A stretch of DNA of 64,000 nt from Fidelibacterota bacterium (lineage in GTDB: Bacteria > Fidelibacterota > UBA2242 > JAFGTP01), in assembly GCA_016934035.1 (NCBI GenBank), contig JAFGTP010000011.1, forward strand, positions 124,486 through 188,485, in the 5' to 3' direction. Position 1 is the stretch's first letter. Each line of letters begins with the position of its first letter. Both the position numbers and the translations under genes were made by a program. Below, in pieces: positions 8,926-18,096 of this stretch. The notes beneath the pieces were generated by a model. That model was not told the DNA's origin and did not search any database. It saw only the letters and a list, made by a program, of their open reading frames with translations.

Positions 8926-10551
8926 ATGTTAAAAATTTTGAAAAGTTTTGGCTTATTGTCGGCTTTTATCAATGTGACTTTTGCCTGTACTTCGATTTTA
9001 GTTTCCAAAGGTGCCTCGGCAGACGGATCTGTCATGATCACCTATGCCTGTGACGGTGAATTTCATCCGCAATTAAGTCGTGAGGCTGCGGCTGACTGGG
9101 GACCCACAGATTCCCTGGAATTACGGGCCTGGGGCGGCAAAGTACGTGGAAAAATTCCCCGGGTTCCTCACACCTACGCCAAAGTGGGCCTGATCAATGA
9201 ACACCAGTTGGCTATTGGTGAAACTACTTTTAGCGGCAGGGAAGAACTGGAAAATCCCGATGGTCTTTTGCATTACTGGGAATTGATGAACATTGCCCTG
9301 AGACGGGCAAAAACTGCCCGGGAAGCCATAAAAGTCATCACAGACCTGGTTGAGGAATATGGATATCGCTCCACAGGAGAATCCTTTTCGATAGCGGACA
9401 AAAATGAAGTGTGGATTTTGGAGATGATTGGTCCCGGCCAGGGAGGCATAGGCGCACTTTGGGTAGCCATGAAAGTTCCCGAAGGCACTATCTGCGCCCA
9501 TGCCAATAAAGCGGTTATTGGTGAGTTCCCGTTAAAGGACCCGAAAAATTGTCTCTATTCAAAAAATGTGATCGAATTTGCCATCAAAAAAGGATATTAT
9601 GATCCAAAAACTGATGGGCCATTCAGGTTTAACGATGTCTATTGCCCGCCGACGCCCAGCAATCGCCGTTATGCTTCTGCCAGGGTCTGGTCAATTTTTC
9701 GACGAGCAGCGCCTTCGCTCGATCTTTCTTCGGATTACCACCGCAGCGTGGAGGGGGCAAAAGATTATCCGCTTTTCGTCAGGCCGGACAAGAAACTTAC
9801 CCTTCAGGATGTCATCGCATTGATGCGAGATCATTATGAAGAGACTGAATTCGATATGCGTCAGGGAATTGATGCCGGTCCTTATGGTAATCCGAACCGT
9901 TGGCGACCCATTGAATGGGAAGTAGATGGTGAAAAATATGCTTGGGAGCGTCCGGTTTCAACTCAGCAAACCGGCTTTTCGATGGTCACCCAATCCCGGT
10001 CCTGGTTACCAGACCCGATCGGAGGTGTTCTGTGGTATGGCCTGGATGAAACCTACACTTCCTGCTATGCGCCCTTTTACTGCTGTATCAACGAATTACC
10101 GGAATCCTATACTACCGGAAACATTCATGAGTTTTCCTGGGAATCGGCCTGGTGGGCTTTCAATTTCGTCTCCAATTTTGCCACTATAAAATACAATTAT
10201 ATGGTAGAAGATATCAAAGCGGTCCAGCAGAAACTGGAATCGGATTTTATGGCCTTGCAACCGGTTGTAGACCACACTGCTGAGGCCCTCTACAAGTCCG
10301 AGCCGCAACTGATGGTGCAATATCTGACGGACTATTCTGTGATGCATGCTGAAAATGTGGTCAAAAAATGGGGCGATCTGGGCAGATACCTGATTGTAAA
10401 ATACAATGACGGCTATGTGAAAGACGAGTCAGGCCATATCCATGAACAGGGATATTCACGGGATTGGTTGCACAAGGTCCTGCAAAGTTGTCCTCGGCAA
10501 TATAAATTACTCAAGGGAAATGAGAACCCGGAATCAAAACTGATTGATTAA
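8926..10551 (+). CDS. exported C69-family dipeptidase
   Basis: A 541-residue N-terminal nucleophile hydrolase of peptidase family C69 (PepD-like). Residues 1-20 are a signal peptide, and the catalytic Cys21 directly follows (ACTSILVSKGASADGSVM), so export processing would free the nucleophile. Further family hallmarks are NEHQLAIGETTFSGREEL, ESFSIADKNEVWILEMIG and VCAHAN-like ICAHANKAVIGEFP. It probably cleaves dipeptides in the periplasm. ATG 8926 has GAGAGGGAGA upstream. It is transcribed alone and ends at a hairpin terminator. Confidence 0.92.
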   Translation: MLKILKSFGLLSAFINVTFACTSILVSKGASADGSVMITYACDGEFHPQLSREAAADWGPTDSLELRAWGGKVRGKIPRVPHTYAKVGLINEHQLAIGETTFSGREELENPDGLLHYWELMNIALRRAKTAREAIKVITDLVEEYGYRSTGESFSIADKNEVWILEMIGPGQGGIGALWVAMKVPEGTICAHANKAVIGEFPLKDPKNCLYSKNVIEFAIKKGYYDPKTDGPFRFNDVYCPPTPSNRRYASARVWSIFRRAAPSLDLSSDYHRSVEGAKDYPLFVRPDKKLTLQDVIALMRDHYEETEFDMRQGIDAGPYGNPNRWRPIEWEVDGEKYAWERPVSTQQTGFSMVTQSRSWLPDPIGGVLWYGLDETYTSCYAPFYCCINELPESYTTGNIHEFSWESAWWAFNFVSNFATIKYNYMVEDIKAVQQKLESDFMALQPVVDHTAEALYKSEPQLMVQYLTDYSVMHAENVVKKWGDLGRYLIVKYNDGYVKDESGHIHEQGYSRDWLHKVLQSCPRQYKLLKGNENPESKLID

Positions 10552-10552
10552 T

Positions 10553-10587
10553 AAAAAATCCACCTGCTTGAAAGGTGGATTTTTTTT
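10553..10587. terminator. bidirectional rho-independent terminator
   Basis: A 13-bp stem (10553-10565 with 10573-10585), a 7-nt loop, A-run on the left and T-run on the right. It can stop the C69 gene on the plus strand and the outer-membrane-protein operon on the minus strand. Confidence 0.9.
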
Positions 10588-10625
10588 GGGAAGTGGTATG
10601 AAGTGTTTTTTTTGAATTGAAAAAT

Positions 10626-10683
10626 CCTTCCCAGGATAAAATAACTGCGGCTTGGAGTGAATATAGTCCATATCCCGGGAAGG
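10626..10683. repeat. imperfect inverted repeat
   Basis: CCTTCCCAGGATA (10626-10638) pairs with TATCCCGGGAAGG (10671-10683), 12 of 13 positions, around a 32-nt loop. It lies just after the stop of the minus-strand outer-membrane-protein gene and may be an RNA 3' stem. Function is unknown. Confidence 0.5.
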
Positions 10684-10690
10684 TTGATAA

Positions 10691-11908
10691 TCATCGTGCT
10701 AAAAATTCAAAAAGCGAGAAATTAGTGTAGATGCCATAATAATTGTTCTTGACCAGGTTATTCGCCAGGGTGCCTTCCTGTCCGTATTCCAATGAAATAT
10801 TCAGCAGATTAATTTTATTCAGGGGGATTCCGAAGCCGACATTGACGCCCCAGGAATCAATCGGCGTATTATCGATTACCAGGTAAGAATTTTTATAAAA
10901 ACCACCCACACGGTAAAGTAAACGATCCAAAAGGCCGCTGTTTGGGTTTGAAGGATGACCGTATTCTAAGCCAAAAGAAAACCGATGACTGTTTCTAGTG
11001 GCCAGTTTGGGATTGTTGAATCTGATATGGGACCACTGATTGAATTCATAGTCCAACCCCAGCCGGAAGTGGTCTTTTTGAATGACGGCCCAACCCAGTC
11101 CCAATTTTTGGGGAATTTCAACATGATGGCCTGTCTGATCATTTTCTAATTCAATGACACTGTCATCATCTGTCAGAAGCAGATCATGGGATGTACTCAG
11201 AATTTTTCGGGCGCCGCAGGTCAATCCGAGGGTATATTGCCAACGGGTATTTTTATATATTGAATATTGCAACCCATAGTCGAAATAGACACCTTTGGCA
11301 TTGATTTCATCAACCAGTTGGTAATCTGAAAAATCGGTGCTTTCAGAGGCCTTTTCTGTTTGTGTAACAGAGCCGAAGATATAGGACAAGTTAAATCCTG
11401 CATTCAGATGTTTATTGACGATAAAGGAATTTCCGAAAAACATCCTGTTAAGGCCGCCGGTCCCGTTAAAGGATTTTTCATAAGTGGAGGGACTGCCCTC
11501 CATCTGGCTTAGGGTATTGATATTGTATTCCACATTGCTGAAAGGAACCATACCCAAATTAAAGGCCCACCACCAGTCAAAATATGAGGACAATGAAATA
11601 TAACTGAGATTCATATCAGCTATGTTTTGCTTGACTGAGCCGTTTCCGGAATGTTGATTGAGTCCGTAGAGACCGATTTCCAGGGCAAAGGAATTCTGGT
11701 TGGTACCCAGGTAGGCGGCTGGATTTTTAAAATTCAGGGTTGTACCGGAGTGAAAAGCGATTCCGGTACCCCCCAGGACCCGGTTGATTCCATAACTGTC
11801 ATCAATGATCTGGCCAACACCAAACAAAGTATATACTGAGTTGGCAGATTGTGCAAAAAGTAAGCTGCAAAAAATTAAAATGAAGACTGGAATATTGCGG
11901 TGTTTCAT
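10691..11908 (-). CDS. outer-membrane beta-barrel protein
   Basis: A 405-residue protein with a signal peptide (MKHRNIPVFILIFCSLLFAQ) and a body of alternating amphipathic strands, as in FadL/OmpP1-type barrels of the FCB group. Typical pieces are YTLFGVGQIIDD, GGTGIAFHSGTTLNFKNPAAY and RFSFGLEYGH. I chose ATG 11908 over the in-frame TTG at 11920 because GAGGCAG lies just ahead of it. It follows the DUF4270-like gene by 8 bp and is the last gene of a three-gene minus-strand operon. The kelch/DUF4270/barrel set suggests one envelope complex. Ligand unknown. Confidence 0.82.
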   Translation of the reverse strand: MKHRNIPVFILIFCSLLFAQSANSVYTLFGVGQIIDDSYGINRVLGGTGIAFHSGTTLNFKNPAAYLGTNQNSFALEIGLYGLNQHSGNGSVKQNIADMNLSYISLSSYFDWWWAFNLGMVPFSNVEYNINTLSQMEGSPSTYEKSFNGTGGLNRMFFGNSFIVNKHLNAGFNLSYIFGSVTQTEKASESTDFSDYQLVDEINAKGVYFDYGLQYSIYKNTRWQYTLGLTCGARKILSTSHDLLLTDDDSVIELENDQTGHHVEIPQKLGLGWAVIQKDHFRLGLDYEFNQWSHIRFNNPKLATRNSHRFSFGLEYGHPSNPNSGLLDRLLYRVGGFYKNSYLVIDNTPIDSWGVNVGFGIPLNKINLLNISLEYGQEGTLANNLVKNNYYGIYTNFSLFEFLAR

Positions 11909-11916
11909 GGTCTGCC

Positions 11917-13197
11917 TCAATAGCTCAAATAATAAATATTCAGAACACTTTGACGGGAATCGACAATCAGCCTGCTGAAATTCGAAGCCATACCTGCTGG
12001 CAGGATGATTAATTCTTTTTCAGGATCAATAAAAGAATCCTGTAAATCGGACTGAAAATAGGCTGAAAGGTCAAAAGTGTAACAGGTGGTATCGTTGTAA
12101 ATGTCATCAATGGTGAGGTCTGAGAAGGCCACTTCGCCATTTTTTTCAAGTACAGAATTTGACGGACCGGATTCGTAAATCAGCAAACTGGAAGGCAGCT
12201 CGAAATGTTCATAGCTTCCGGGCAGAGGTTTCATGGATAACAAGACCTTTTTGATGATGCCACGCTCCAGTAAAAGTAGATTGTTCAGAGTTGGGAATTC
12301 AATTTTTATAGCAAGTCCGATTCCGCCCTGGGAAAAGATCAACTGCCCGGTACTGTCATCGGGTAAAGCCTTTGACTGGGTTGTCAAAGACACCAGATCT
12401 GTGGCTGAAAAGTCATGGGTAATGTGGTTAAATTGTTTTTCCGATTCATAAATACTGAACCAATAATCAATGGTTTGGTTCTCCAGGCCGGGCCGTTCTG
12501 TTTTAAGTACCATTTTGGCTGTACTGGCTTCAAAACTGATAATGACGCCCGAAGATGATTCGTCGGCAATGAAGACCAGCCCGGGAAAATAGTCAAGGAA
12601 CTGATCAGTGTCAGCAAACAGCTCTTCATTGTTTTTCATTGAGGTAAATAATTCTTTTCCAAAAGTATCATCCAGTAAAATCATCAGGCTGTCTTTCATG
12701 TCACCAGGCCTGAAGGTCACTGAACCCAGGGATTTTGGAATGGCGGCAAAGGAATCGCTGCTTAGCAGTTCATCGTGATCATTGAGAGTAATATTTTCGG
12801 CTAATTGATGGACATGGAGGGTAAATTCCCGGTCCGTATCCCCAAAATTGTAGGAATCCCGAACCAGCACAATGAACAGTGAATCATAAACATCTTCGGT
12901 AATATCATCGGCCTCACAGGCAGTGGGCACCCCCAATTGAAGATAACTTTCCGTGGTTATCTTTCCAAAAGACTGATCGGAGAATGAACCGACCAGCATT
13001 CTGTCAGTGCCTGAGGTGGTTACGGAATCGATCAGCAGGGTAGACATTTTGACAGTGAAAGTATCGATGAGTGCCAGACGGGTTTGGGATTCCACAAAAT
13101 CCTCTCCCAGCATAAAAGTTTCTGAGTCATCGGTGCAACTAAGGAACCCGATTGCCAGCAGAAAGGGTAACAGCAACATAATAATTTTCAGATTCAT
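11917..13197 (-). CDS. DUF4270-like lipoprotein
   Basis: A 426-residue exported protein with a lipoprotein signal (LPFLLAIGFLSC, Cys21). The mature part begins with GEDFVESQTRLALIDTFTVKMSTLLIDSV, then LVGSFSDQSFGKITTESYLQL. This matches the N-terminal pattern of the Bacteroidota DUF4270 family as I remember it; a profile search would confirm it. The rest is beta-rich. Function of the family is not established. It sits 3 bp after the kelch gene and 8 bp before the barrel gene, so the three are surely co-transcribed. No good Shine-Dalgarno is seen, which fits translational coupling to the kelch gene. Confidence 0.8.
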   Translation of the reverse strand: MNLKIIMLLLPFLLAIGFLSCTDDSETFMLGEDFVESQTRLALIDTFTVKMSTLLIDSVTTSGTDRMLVGSFSDQSFGKITTESYLQLGVPTACEADDITEDVYDSLFIVLVRDSYNFGDTDREFTLHVHQLAENITLNDHDELLSSDSFAAIPKSLGSVTFRPGDMKDSLMILLDDTFGKELFTSMKNNEELFADTDQFLDYFPGLVFIADESSSGVIISFEASTAKMVLKTERPGLENQTIDYWFSIYESEKQFNHITHDFSATDLVSLTTQSKALPDDSTGQLIFSQGGIGLAIKIEFPTLNNLLLLERGIIKKVLLSMKPLPGSYEHFELPSSLLIYESGPSNSVLEKNGEVAFSDLTIDDIYNDTTCYTFDLSAYFQSDLQDSFIDPEKELIILPAGMASNFSRLIVDSRQSVLNIYYLSY

Positions 13198-13200
13198 GAA

Positions 13201-14265
13201 TCAGTATCCGGTAATTTTATCCAGTTCAATGACCTCAGCATCAGGCCCAAATCCCCAGAGATCATCAAAGTAGTAACTGCCATTTCTCCCTGTGGTAATG
13301 TACCCGGTATTGTGAAGTGCAAAAGCCACAGCACTGATCCGGGCCGAAGCTTCCAATGAGGTTTTCTCTTCCCAGAAGTCCTGGACAGGATCGTAGGCCC
13401 AGACTGTTGTTCCGGTCGTACCGGTCCCTCCGGTAGCAATATATCCGTACCCGTTGATAGCAAAAGCAACTTTGTTGGTACCGGTAATTGTGGAATAATC
13501 ATTGTCGTAACTCTCATCGGAATAATTGGTGATTTTCCGTTTTTCCGACCAGTTGTGGGTAGCGGGGTCAAACTCCCAGAAATCGGTTTCATAGGTACCG
13601 TTGTCAATGCCGCCGCAGACATAGCCTTTTCCATTGACCACAAAGGCAACAGCGTCTGTACGCTTGCCACCGCCCAGACTGGTGATTTTTGTCCATATAT
13701 CCGTGGCAGGATCATATTCCCAAAAATCTTTCAGGGCATTGTCGTCGTAACCGGTACCGACATACCCCTTATTGGCAATGGAGAAGGAAACAGCTCCATA
13801 GCGGGCAGAACCGGCAAAATTCGCAATCGGAGTCCATATATCCGTCGCCGGATCGTATTCATAAAAATCTGATAATTTTTCACTTCCGTCATAACCTGTT
13901 CCGACATAGCCCTTGGTGTCTGTGCCGAATCCCACCGCACCGGTACGGGCAACTCCCGGAAAATCGGCTTTTTGGGTCCACTGGTTTGCGGCCGGGTCAT
14001 ATTCCCAGAGGTCCCCGAGGCGGTCTTCGCCGTCATAACCGGTGACAACATAGGCTTTTCCGCCGATGGTGAAAGCCACGGCATCTGAACGGGGAACACC
14101 CTCAAAATCCGATAATTCATACCAATTTCCCAGCAATTCTTCAGAACTTTCATCGCTATCAGAACAATTCATTAGGGTGAAAAGGATCAAAGTTGGCAAT
14201 AATATACGGGTAATAATCTTGTTAAAGTCAAATTTGGACACAGGCTTGGCTGGTGAATAATTCAT
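13201..14265 (-). CDS. kelch-repeat lipoprotein
   Basis: A 354-residue protein with an N-terminal lipoprotein signal (ILLPTLILFTLMNC) and about six kelch units. Each contains an Arg-x-Asp/Gly-Ala-Val-x-Phe strand, a Gly-Tyr-Val-x-Thr/Gly-Gly-Tyr-Asp turn and a D(L/F)WEYDPA-x-W strand, for example RTDAVAFVVNGKGYVCGG. They should form a beta-propeller on the cell surface or the periplasmic face. AAGGAA precedes ATG 14265. It heads the minus-strand operon with the DUF4270-like and barrel genes. The repeats are nearly identical in DNA as well, so the copy number may change by recombination. Confidence 0.88.
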   Translation of the reverse strand: MNYSPAKPVSKFDFNKIITRILLPTLILFTLMNCSDSDESSEELLGNWYELSDFEGVPRSDAVAFTIGGKAYVVTGYDGEDRLGDLWEYDPAANQWTQKADFPGVARTGAVGFGTDTKGYVGTGYDGSEKLSDFYEYDPATDIWTPIANFAGSARYGAVSFSIANKGYVGTGYDDNALKDFWEYDPATDIWTKITSLGGGKRTDAVAFVVNGKGYVCGGIDNGTYETDFWEFDPATHNWSEKRKITNYSDESYDNDYSTITGTNKVAFAINGYGYIATGGTGTTGTTVWAYDPVQDFWEEKTSLEASARISAVAFALHNTGYITTGRNGSYYFDDLWGFGPDAEVIELDKITGY

Positions 14266-14489
14266 TTTTTTCCTTTCGATAAAAACGGTTATTTAATTTC
14301 CAGTGATGAATTCGGCCGGGTTTTCAAAAAAACCAACACTTAGACATCACTTTGCGTTGTAGGTTAAATCAGATTTTTAAATTATTTTTATCGTCGCTGA
14401 AGCAGAAAAAAGAATGAATTTTTTGTATTATGTTTTTTAAACAATGGTTAAATTTTTCAGAATTTTTTATATGAATGATGGGAGAAAAA

Positions 14490-14879
14490 TTGAAAAAAGT
14501 GATCACCTATGGTACCTTTGATCTGTTCCATTACGGCCATCTGCGCATATTAAAGCGCGCCAGGGAACTGGGCGATTATTTGATTGTCGCCGTTTCAACC
14601 GATGAATTCAACGCCGTCAAAGGTAAAAAATGCACCTATCCCTACGAGCATCGTGCCGCTATTGTCGAAGCCATCAAATATGTTGATGAAGTGATTCCGG
14701 AACATCGCTGGGAGCAGAAAATTGATGACATTCAAGCTCATGGAATCAATGTTTTTGTCATGGGCAGTGACTGGGAAGGGAAGTTTAATGAACTGGAAGA
14801 ATACTGTGATGTGGTTTACCTCCCGAGGACCCAGGATATTTCCACAACACAGATCAAACATGAAATCCGGCACAGGTAG
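14490..14879 (+). CDS. tagD: glycerol-3-phosphate cytidylyltransferase-like protein
   Basis: A 129-residue cytidylyltransferase of the TagD type, making a CDP-linked polyol such as CDP-glycerol. It has the nucleotide-binding [11 protein letters not shown] (His14 and His17 of HxGH) and the C-terminal RTQDISTT that matches the RTxGISTT signature. TTG 14490 is chosen because GGGAGA (14480-14485) fits it and it gives the exact length and start of TagD; ATG 14475 or 14478 would add three to five residues. In an FCB bacterium the product would feed surface polysaccharide rather than teichoic acid. It is transcribed alone. Confidence 0.88.
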   Translation: MKKVITYGTFDLFHYGHLRILKRARELGDYLIVAVSTDEFNAVKGKKCTYPYEHRAAIVEAIKYVDEVIPEHRWEQKIDDIQAHGINVFVMGSDWEGKFNELEEYCDVVYLPRTQDISTTQIKHEIRHR

Positions 14880-14944
14880 ATTTTTTCTCAGCAGCCGGCC
14901 TGTAGAATTTTCTATACAATCCGGCTCTGGAGAAATTACCTGAC

Positions 14945-14988
14945 CTCAAAAAAAAGATGCTCCCGGATTTTTTCGGAAGCATCTTTGG
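14945..14988 (-). terminator. terminator for the CBM9-like lipoprotein gene
   Basis: A hairpin with a 13-bp stem and one mismatch (14954-14966 with 14974-14986). On the minus strand it is followed by a run of eight T (plus-strand A run 14948-14955). It therefore serves the minus-strand gene ending at 15018. Confidence 0.85.
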
Positions 14989-15017
14989 GTAAGTGCTATG
15001 AGGTCTGAGGAAGTTGT

Positions 15018-15806
15018 TTATTTATCTTTTAAATCCACGATAATCCATCGTTCAATTTTTGAATTGTCATTCATGCCCTGGTGATGAGGACCGCCGCCCA
15101 TTCCGGGGCCACCCATGCCACTGGGACCTCCCATACCGCCTTGCGCAGGGTTCCGGCCTTCAAATCGGCCGCTGCCCATATCGTTCTGGTCACCCTTTCC
15201 GGGCTGTTCCAGGGATCCGGTTTCAAGGCCAATTCCAATCCTGCGAACCCTTTCGGTTGAGGACGTTTGTAAAATTGAGGACAGAGGGACTTTTAATTCA
15301 AAAACCATTCGGTCTCTGTGGGCTGCAAATTCAATATCAATATTCTGCTGATTGTTGTGAATGGGGTAGATGGTCATGACTTCTTCGCCGGTGTAAAATT
15401 CAAACTCAGGATTTACCGGCATGTTTCGTTGGACCTCTTCATGCTGCTCACCGCGTCGAAAATTTGGAAAATTCTGTCGGTCCCGATGGGGATATTTGAT
15501 CCCGATTCGCTTTTTTGTATGGCCTTTTTCATCAAACCAGATAAAAAGCCCATCCATCATGATCTGTCGGGCGGAATTGCGGTCGTTGGTGACAATACAG
15601 AGATATATATTTTCTGCATTCTTCTGAACACCCAGTCCCAGGCTGGTTTTTTCCACCTGAAAAAGGCTACCGCTCCACTCCTTTGAATCTCCGTCTATAA
15701 TGACTGCGTTTTCACTGCTGGTACTTTTTAAGTGCATGACGCCGGTACAGGACGCAAGATTGATCAGTAGAATTCCCCAAAAGGCCGATTGAATGATTAT
15801 TTTCAT
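15018..15806 (-). CDS. lipoprotein with CBM9-like fold and Gly/Met-rich tail
   Basis: A 262-residue lipoprotein (LINLASC, Cys20). Residues about 30-195 look like the CBM9/DOMON-like beta-sandwich seen in many FCB proteins: AVIIDGDSKEWSG, then NAENIYLCIVTNDRN, GLFIWFDEKGHTKKRIGIKYP and MVFELKVPL. The segment from about 205 to 250 is low complexity, rich in Gly, Met, Pro and His (GGMGGPSGMGGPGMGGG), which may bind metal or be a flexible spacer. AGAGGAAAA precedes the start. It is transcribed alone. Function is unknown. Confidence 0.7.
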   Translation of the reverse strand: MKIIIQSAFWGILLINLASCTGVMHLKSTSSENAVIIDGDSKEWSGSLFQVEKTSLGLGVQKNAENIYLCIVTNDRNSARQIMMDGLFIWFDEKGHTKKRIGIKYPHRDRQNFPNFRRGEQHEEVQRNMPVNPEFEFYTGEEVMTIYPIHNNQQNIDIEFAAHRDRMVFELKVPLSSILQTSSTERVRRIGIGLETGSLEQPGKGDQNDMGSGRFEGRNPAQGGMGGPSGMGGPGMGGGPHHQGMNDNSKIERWIIVDLKDK

Positions 15807-15947
15807 ATTTTTTCCTCTATGATTATTGAATTGCTATCTTTTGACCTAGAGGTTATGAATAAGTTAAATTCAAGGTTGGAGTTTTTTGAAAAATAAACTT
15901 ATTGATAATAAAAGTGGAGAACAGTAAATTACCATGCTTTTTTACCC

Positions 15948-16020
15948 GCCCTGGTAGCTTAGTTGGTAGAGCAGCGGCCTCTTAAGCCGACGGTCATAGG
16001 TTCGAGTCCTATCCAGGGCA
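15948..16020 (+). tRNA. tRNA-Lys (anticodon CTT)
   Basis: A 73-nt cloverleaf. The acceptor stem is GCCCTGG/CCAGGGC with discriminator A. The anticodon loop CTCTTAA reads CTT at loop positions 3-5. The T arm is ATAGG-TTCGAGT-CCTAT. CCA is not encoded. It lies at the left border of the accessory region with the restriction system. Confidence 0.96.
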
Positions 16021-16041
16021 CACATTTTTTATGTATAGTTC

Positions 16042-16067
16042 AGGTCTTATTGTGAGACCTTTTTTTA
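16042..16067 (+). terminator. terminator after tRNA-Lys
   Basis: Stem AGGTCT (16042-16047) with AGACCT (16055-16060), 7-nt loop, then a run of T to 16067. Confidence 0.82.
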
Positions 16068-16222
16068 TACCTAAAGCTTCCAAATAACAAGAAAATATTG
16101 ATAAATATCGGAATTTATTATCCTTGAGAAGAGATTTGTTCAAACATAGATTTTAAAAACCTTGATTGTAATTTTTCATATAAATAGATTGAATACTACC
16201 ATTATATACAGAGGAGGGAAAT

Positions 16223-16933
16223 ATGAGTCAACAAAACACTCTATATATTGCAGAGCCAATCTTTTCAGAATTATTACAAAAATTTGATTCTGAAACAACA
16301 TTTCCCCCAATAAAAAAAATTGGCATTACAACCGGATCGCCCCAAAAGCGTGAAAGAGAACTGCTTGGAACTGTAAGTCCGGTAAAAATTTCTATCGTAA
16401 AAGCATGGACAAATATTGATGCAAAAAGAGTTGAATCAATGTTGCATACTATTTTAGATAATTCTAGACTTGATGGTGAATATTTTTGGGATGGAAACGA
16501 AACATTGCTTGATGCAGTCAGTGATTTCATAAAAGTATATCATCCAGAAGCAGAAGAACTGAAAATCAAAGATGATTCTGACGTAGTTGCTGCCACTGAA
16601 TCAATTCAAAAGAAAAGTTCTCAAAGATTATATACTGAAGTAGTACCAAAATTAGAACAATTAGGGATTAAGTATAACATAACAAAAAATGGTAAAGGAA
16701 TATGGTTTAATTTAAATGATTATAGGCTATCAATATCTAGTTTATCGGGTGGTAGATATACACTAACAATATTTTCAAAAACAAAATCAACTAATGAAGC
16801 ACTGAAAAATTTTAGTGGATCACAGGAACTAGCATCCCATAGTAGCGAAGATAGTAATAGACGAGCAAGAATACCTATGAGTTCTCTAAATAATATTTTT
16901 AAATCCATAGATAATTATATCAAAAATAAGTGA
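16223..16933 (+). CDS. GIY-YIG (T5orf172-type) domain protein
   Basis: A 236-residue protein. Residues about 5-110 fit the T5orf172 branch of the GIY-YIG nuclease fold: LYIAEP, KIGITTGSPQKRERELLGT, VKAWTNIDAKRVESMLHTIL and RLDGEYFWDGNETLL. The His in ESMLH and the Glu in GEYF are the conserved polar residues. The C-terminal part (about 135-236) is a separate small domain starting YTEVVPKLEQLGIKY. GGAGGG precedes ATG 16223. The gene is markedly richer in A+T than the genes left of the tRNA, suggesting transfer. It is followed after 9 bp by a HhH-type gene, so the two form a pair. Confidence 0.78.
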   Translation: MSQQNTLYIAEPIFSELLQKFDSETTFPPIKKIGITTGSPQKRERELLGTVSPVKISIVKAWTNIDAKRVESMLHTILDNSRLDGEYFWDGNETLLDAVSDFIKVYHPEAEELKIKDDSDVVAATESIQKKSSQRLYTEVVPKLEQLGIKYNITKNGKGIWFNLNDYRLSISSLSGGRYTLTIFSKTKSTNEALKNFSGSQELASHSSEDSNRRARIPMSSLNNIFKSIDNYIKNK

Positions 16934-16942
16934 TCACCTAAT

Positions 16943-17464
16943 ATGAATGTTTTCACAAAGAATTTAGATCATTATATCGATCATTACGACATCAATAAAC
17001 AAATATTTCTATTTGGAAAGAATATCTATGATCGTGGATGGATGAAAAAAGCAGAATTTTTAGCAATTTGTCTATGGAAATCACGTAGACCAAAAAATTT
17101 GTATATTTTAAACTCGGATGATGTTATTATTGATATTTCAAAAAAAGTACTTAAGGAAACAAATGAACAACGTAGAATTGAATTATTAATAACACTTAAG
17201 GGAGTAAGTATTCCAACTGCTTCAGCTATTCTAACTGTAATTGATCCTAAAAATTATGCTATAATCGATGTAAGGTGTGTAAATGCTCTAGCACATTTAG
17301 GTTATATTGATTGGCAAACCATTTCTGTAAAAAATTGGATAAAATATATAGTATTGATTAGAGATCTTGCTTCAAAATATGGCAAAACTTCAAGAGATAT
17401 TGAAAAAGGTTTATTTGCTTTTAATAGGTTAATGTTAGATGAAGAATACAGAAATCTTTATTGA
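16943..17464 (+). CDS. helix-hairpin-helix, DNA-glycosylase-like protein
   Basis: A 173-residue protein. The centre, ELLITLKGVSIPTASAILTVIDPKNYAIIDVR, is a helix-hairpin-helix followed by an Asp, as in HhH-GPD DNA glycosylases. The usual Lys that makes a Schiff base is not obvious, and no iron-sulfur Cys cluster is present. The family has not been tied to a function that I can name. It is A+T rich like its partner upstream (9 bp) and ends 7 bp inside the convergent minus-strand HEPN-like gene. Confidence 0.6.
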   Translation: MNVFTKNLDHYIDHYDINKQIFLFGKNIYDRGWMKKAEFLAICLWKSRRPKNLYILNSDDVIIDISKKVLKETNEQRRIELLITLKGVSIPTASAILTVIDPKNYAIIDVRCVNALAHLGYIDWQTISVKNWIKYIVLIRDLASKYGKTSRDIEKGLFAFNRLMLDEEYRNLY

Positions 17465-18096
17465 GTAATTTCGTCTTCTTTGAATTCTTGTTTTTTTTCT
17501 ACTAAAGTACTTATTGATTTTTCTAATAATACCTTCGCTGTTGAAAATGTATCTTCTATTTTATTTAGGTAATCATCATCAATATTTATAGAAATATTAC
17601 CCCCAGAATAATATGATAATATAACTCCATCTTTTATATCAAAAGATAACTCTCCATGTGCAAAAGCATTTCTAATCATCATAATGTCTTTTAATGATTT
17701 TTCAAGTTTAGGTTTTTCTATTGGGATCAATAAACTTTCTTTATTGATAATTTTTAAAACAAGATTCTTTTTAAAATTAAAACTACATGAATTGTGCTGC
17801 ATTATTTCATGAATGAAAAAACTACGAGAAGTATTTTTACCTGATTTTGTTGAAAACAGGTATTTTGTTATAATTTCTTCGATTTTTTTTTCAATCCACA
17901 GGGTAGACCAAATAACTTTTGAACCATTTTCTCGTGCTATTTTTAATTCATTACTTTGTGTTGTACCGCCAAGTTGACCAATTGGAATTTTTGTAATTCC
18001 ATTAGGTAAAGTTTCGACACCTTCTTTATTAAGATCATCGGCAGTAATTTTAACTGAAAATGTATCATTTATTGGTAATTTTATTTTCTTCATCAC
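17458..18096 (-). CDS. HEPN-like protein downstream of hsdM
   Basis: A 212-residue protein of unknown function. The helical C-terminal half contains RNAFAHG (Arg142 to His147), which fits the R-x4-6-H motif of HEPN RNases. The surrounding text (LKDIMMIRNAFAHGEL) is also typical of proteins annotated as HEPN or MAE_28990-like. The N-terminal half has no motif I know. Its start overlaps the hsdM stop by 4 bp, so it is the last cistron of the type I restriction operon and is probably translated by coupling. RNase activity is inference. It could be an accessory or abortive-infection part of the system. Confidence 0.6.
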   Translation of the reverse strand: MMKKIKLPINDTFSVKITADDLNKEGVETLPNGITKIPIGQLGGTTQSNELKIARENGSKVIWSTLWIEKKIEEIITKYLFSTKSGKNTSRSFFIHEIMQHNSCSFNFKKNLVLKIINKESLLIPIEKPKLEKSLKDIMMIRNAFAHGELSFDIKDGVILSYYSGGNISINIDDDYLNKIEDTFSTAKVLLEKSISTLVEKKQEFKEDEITQ

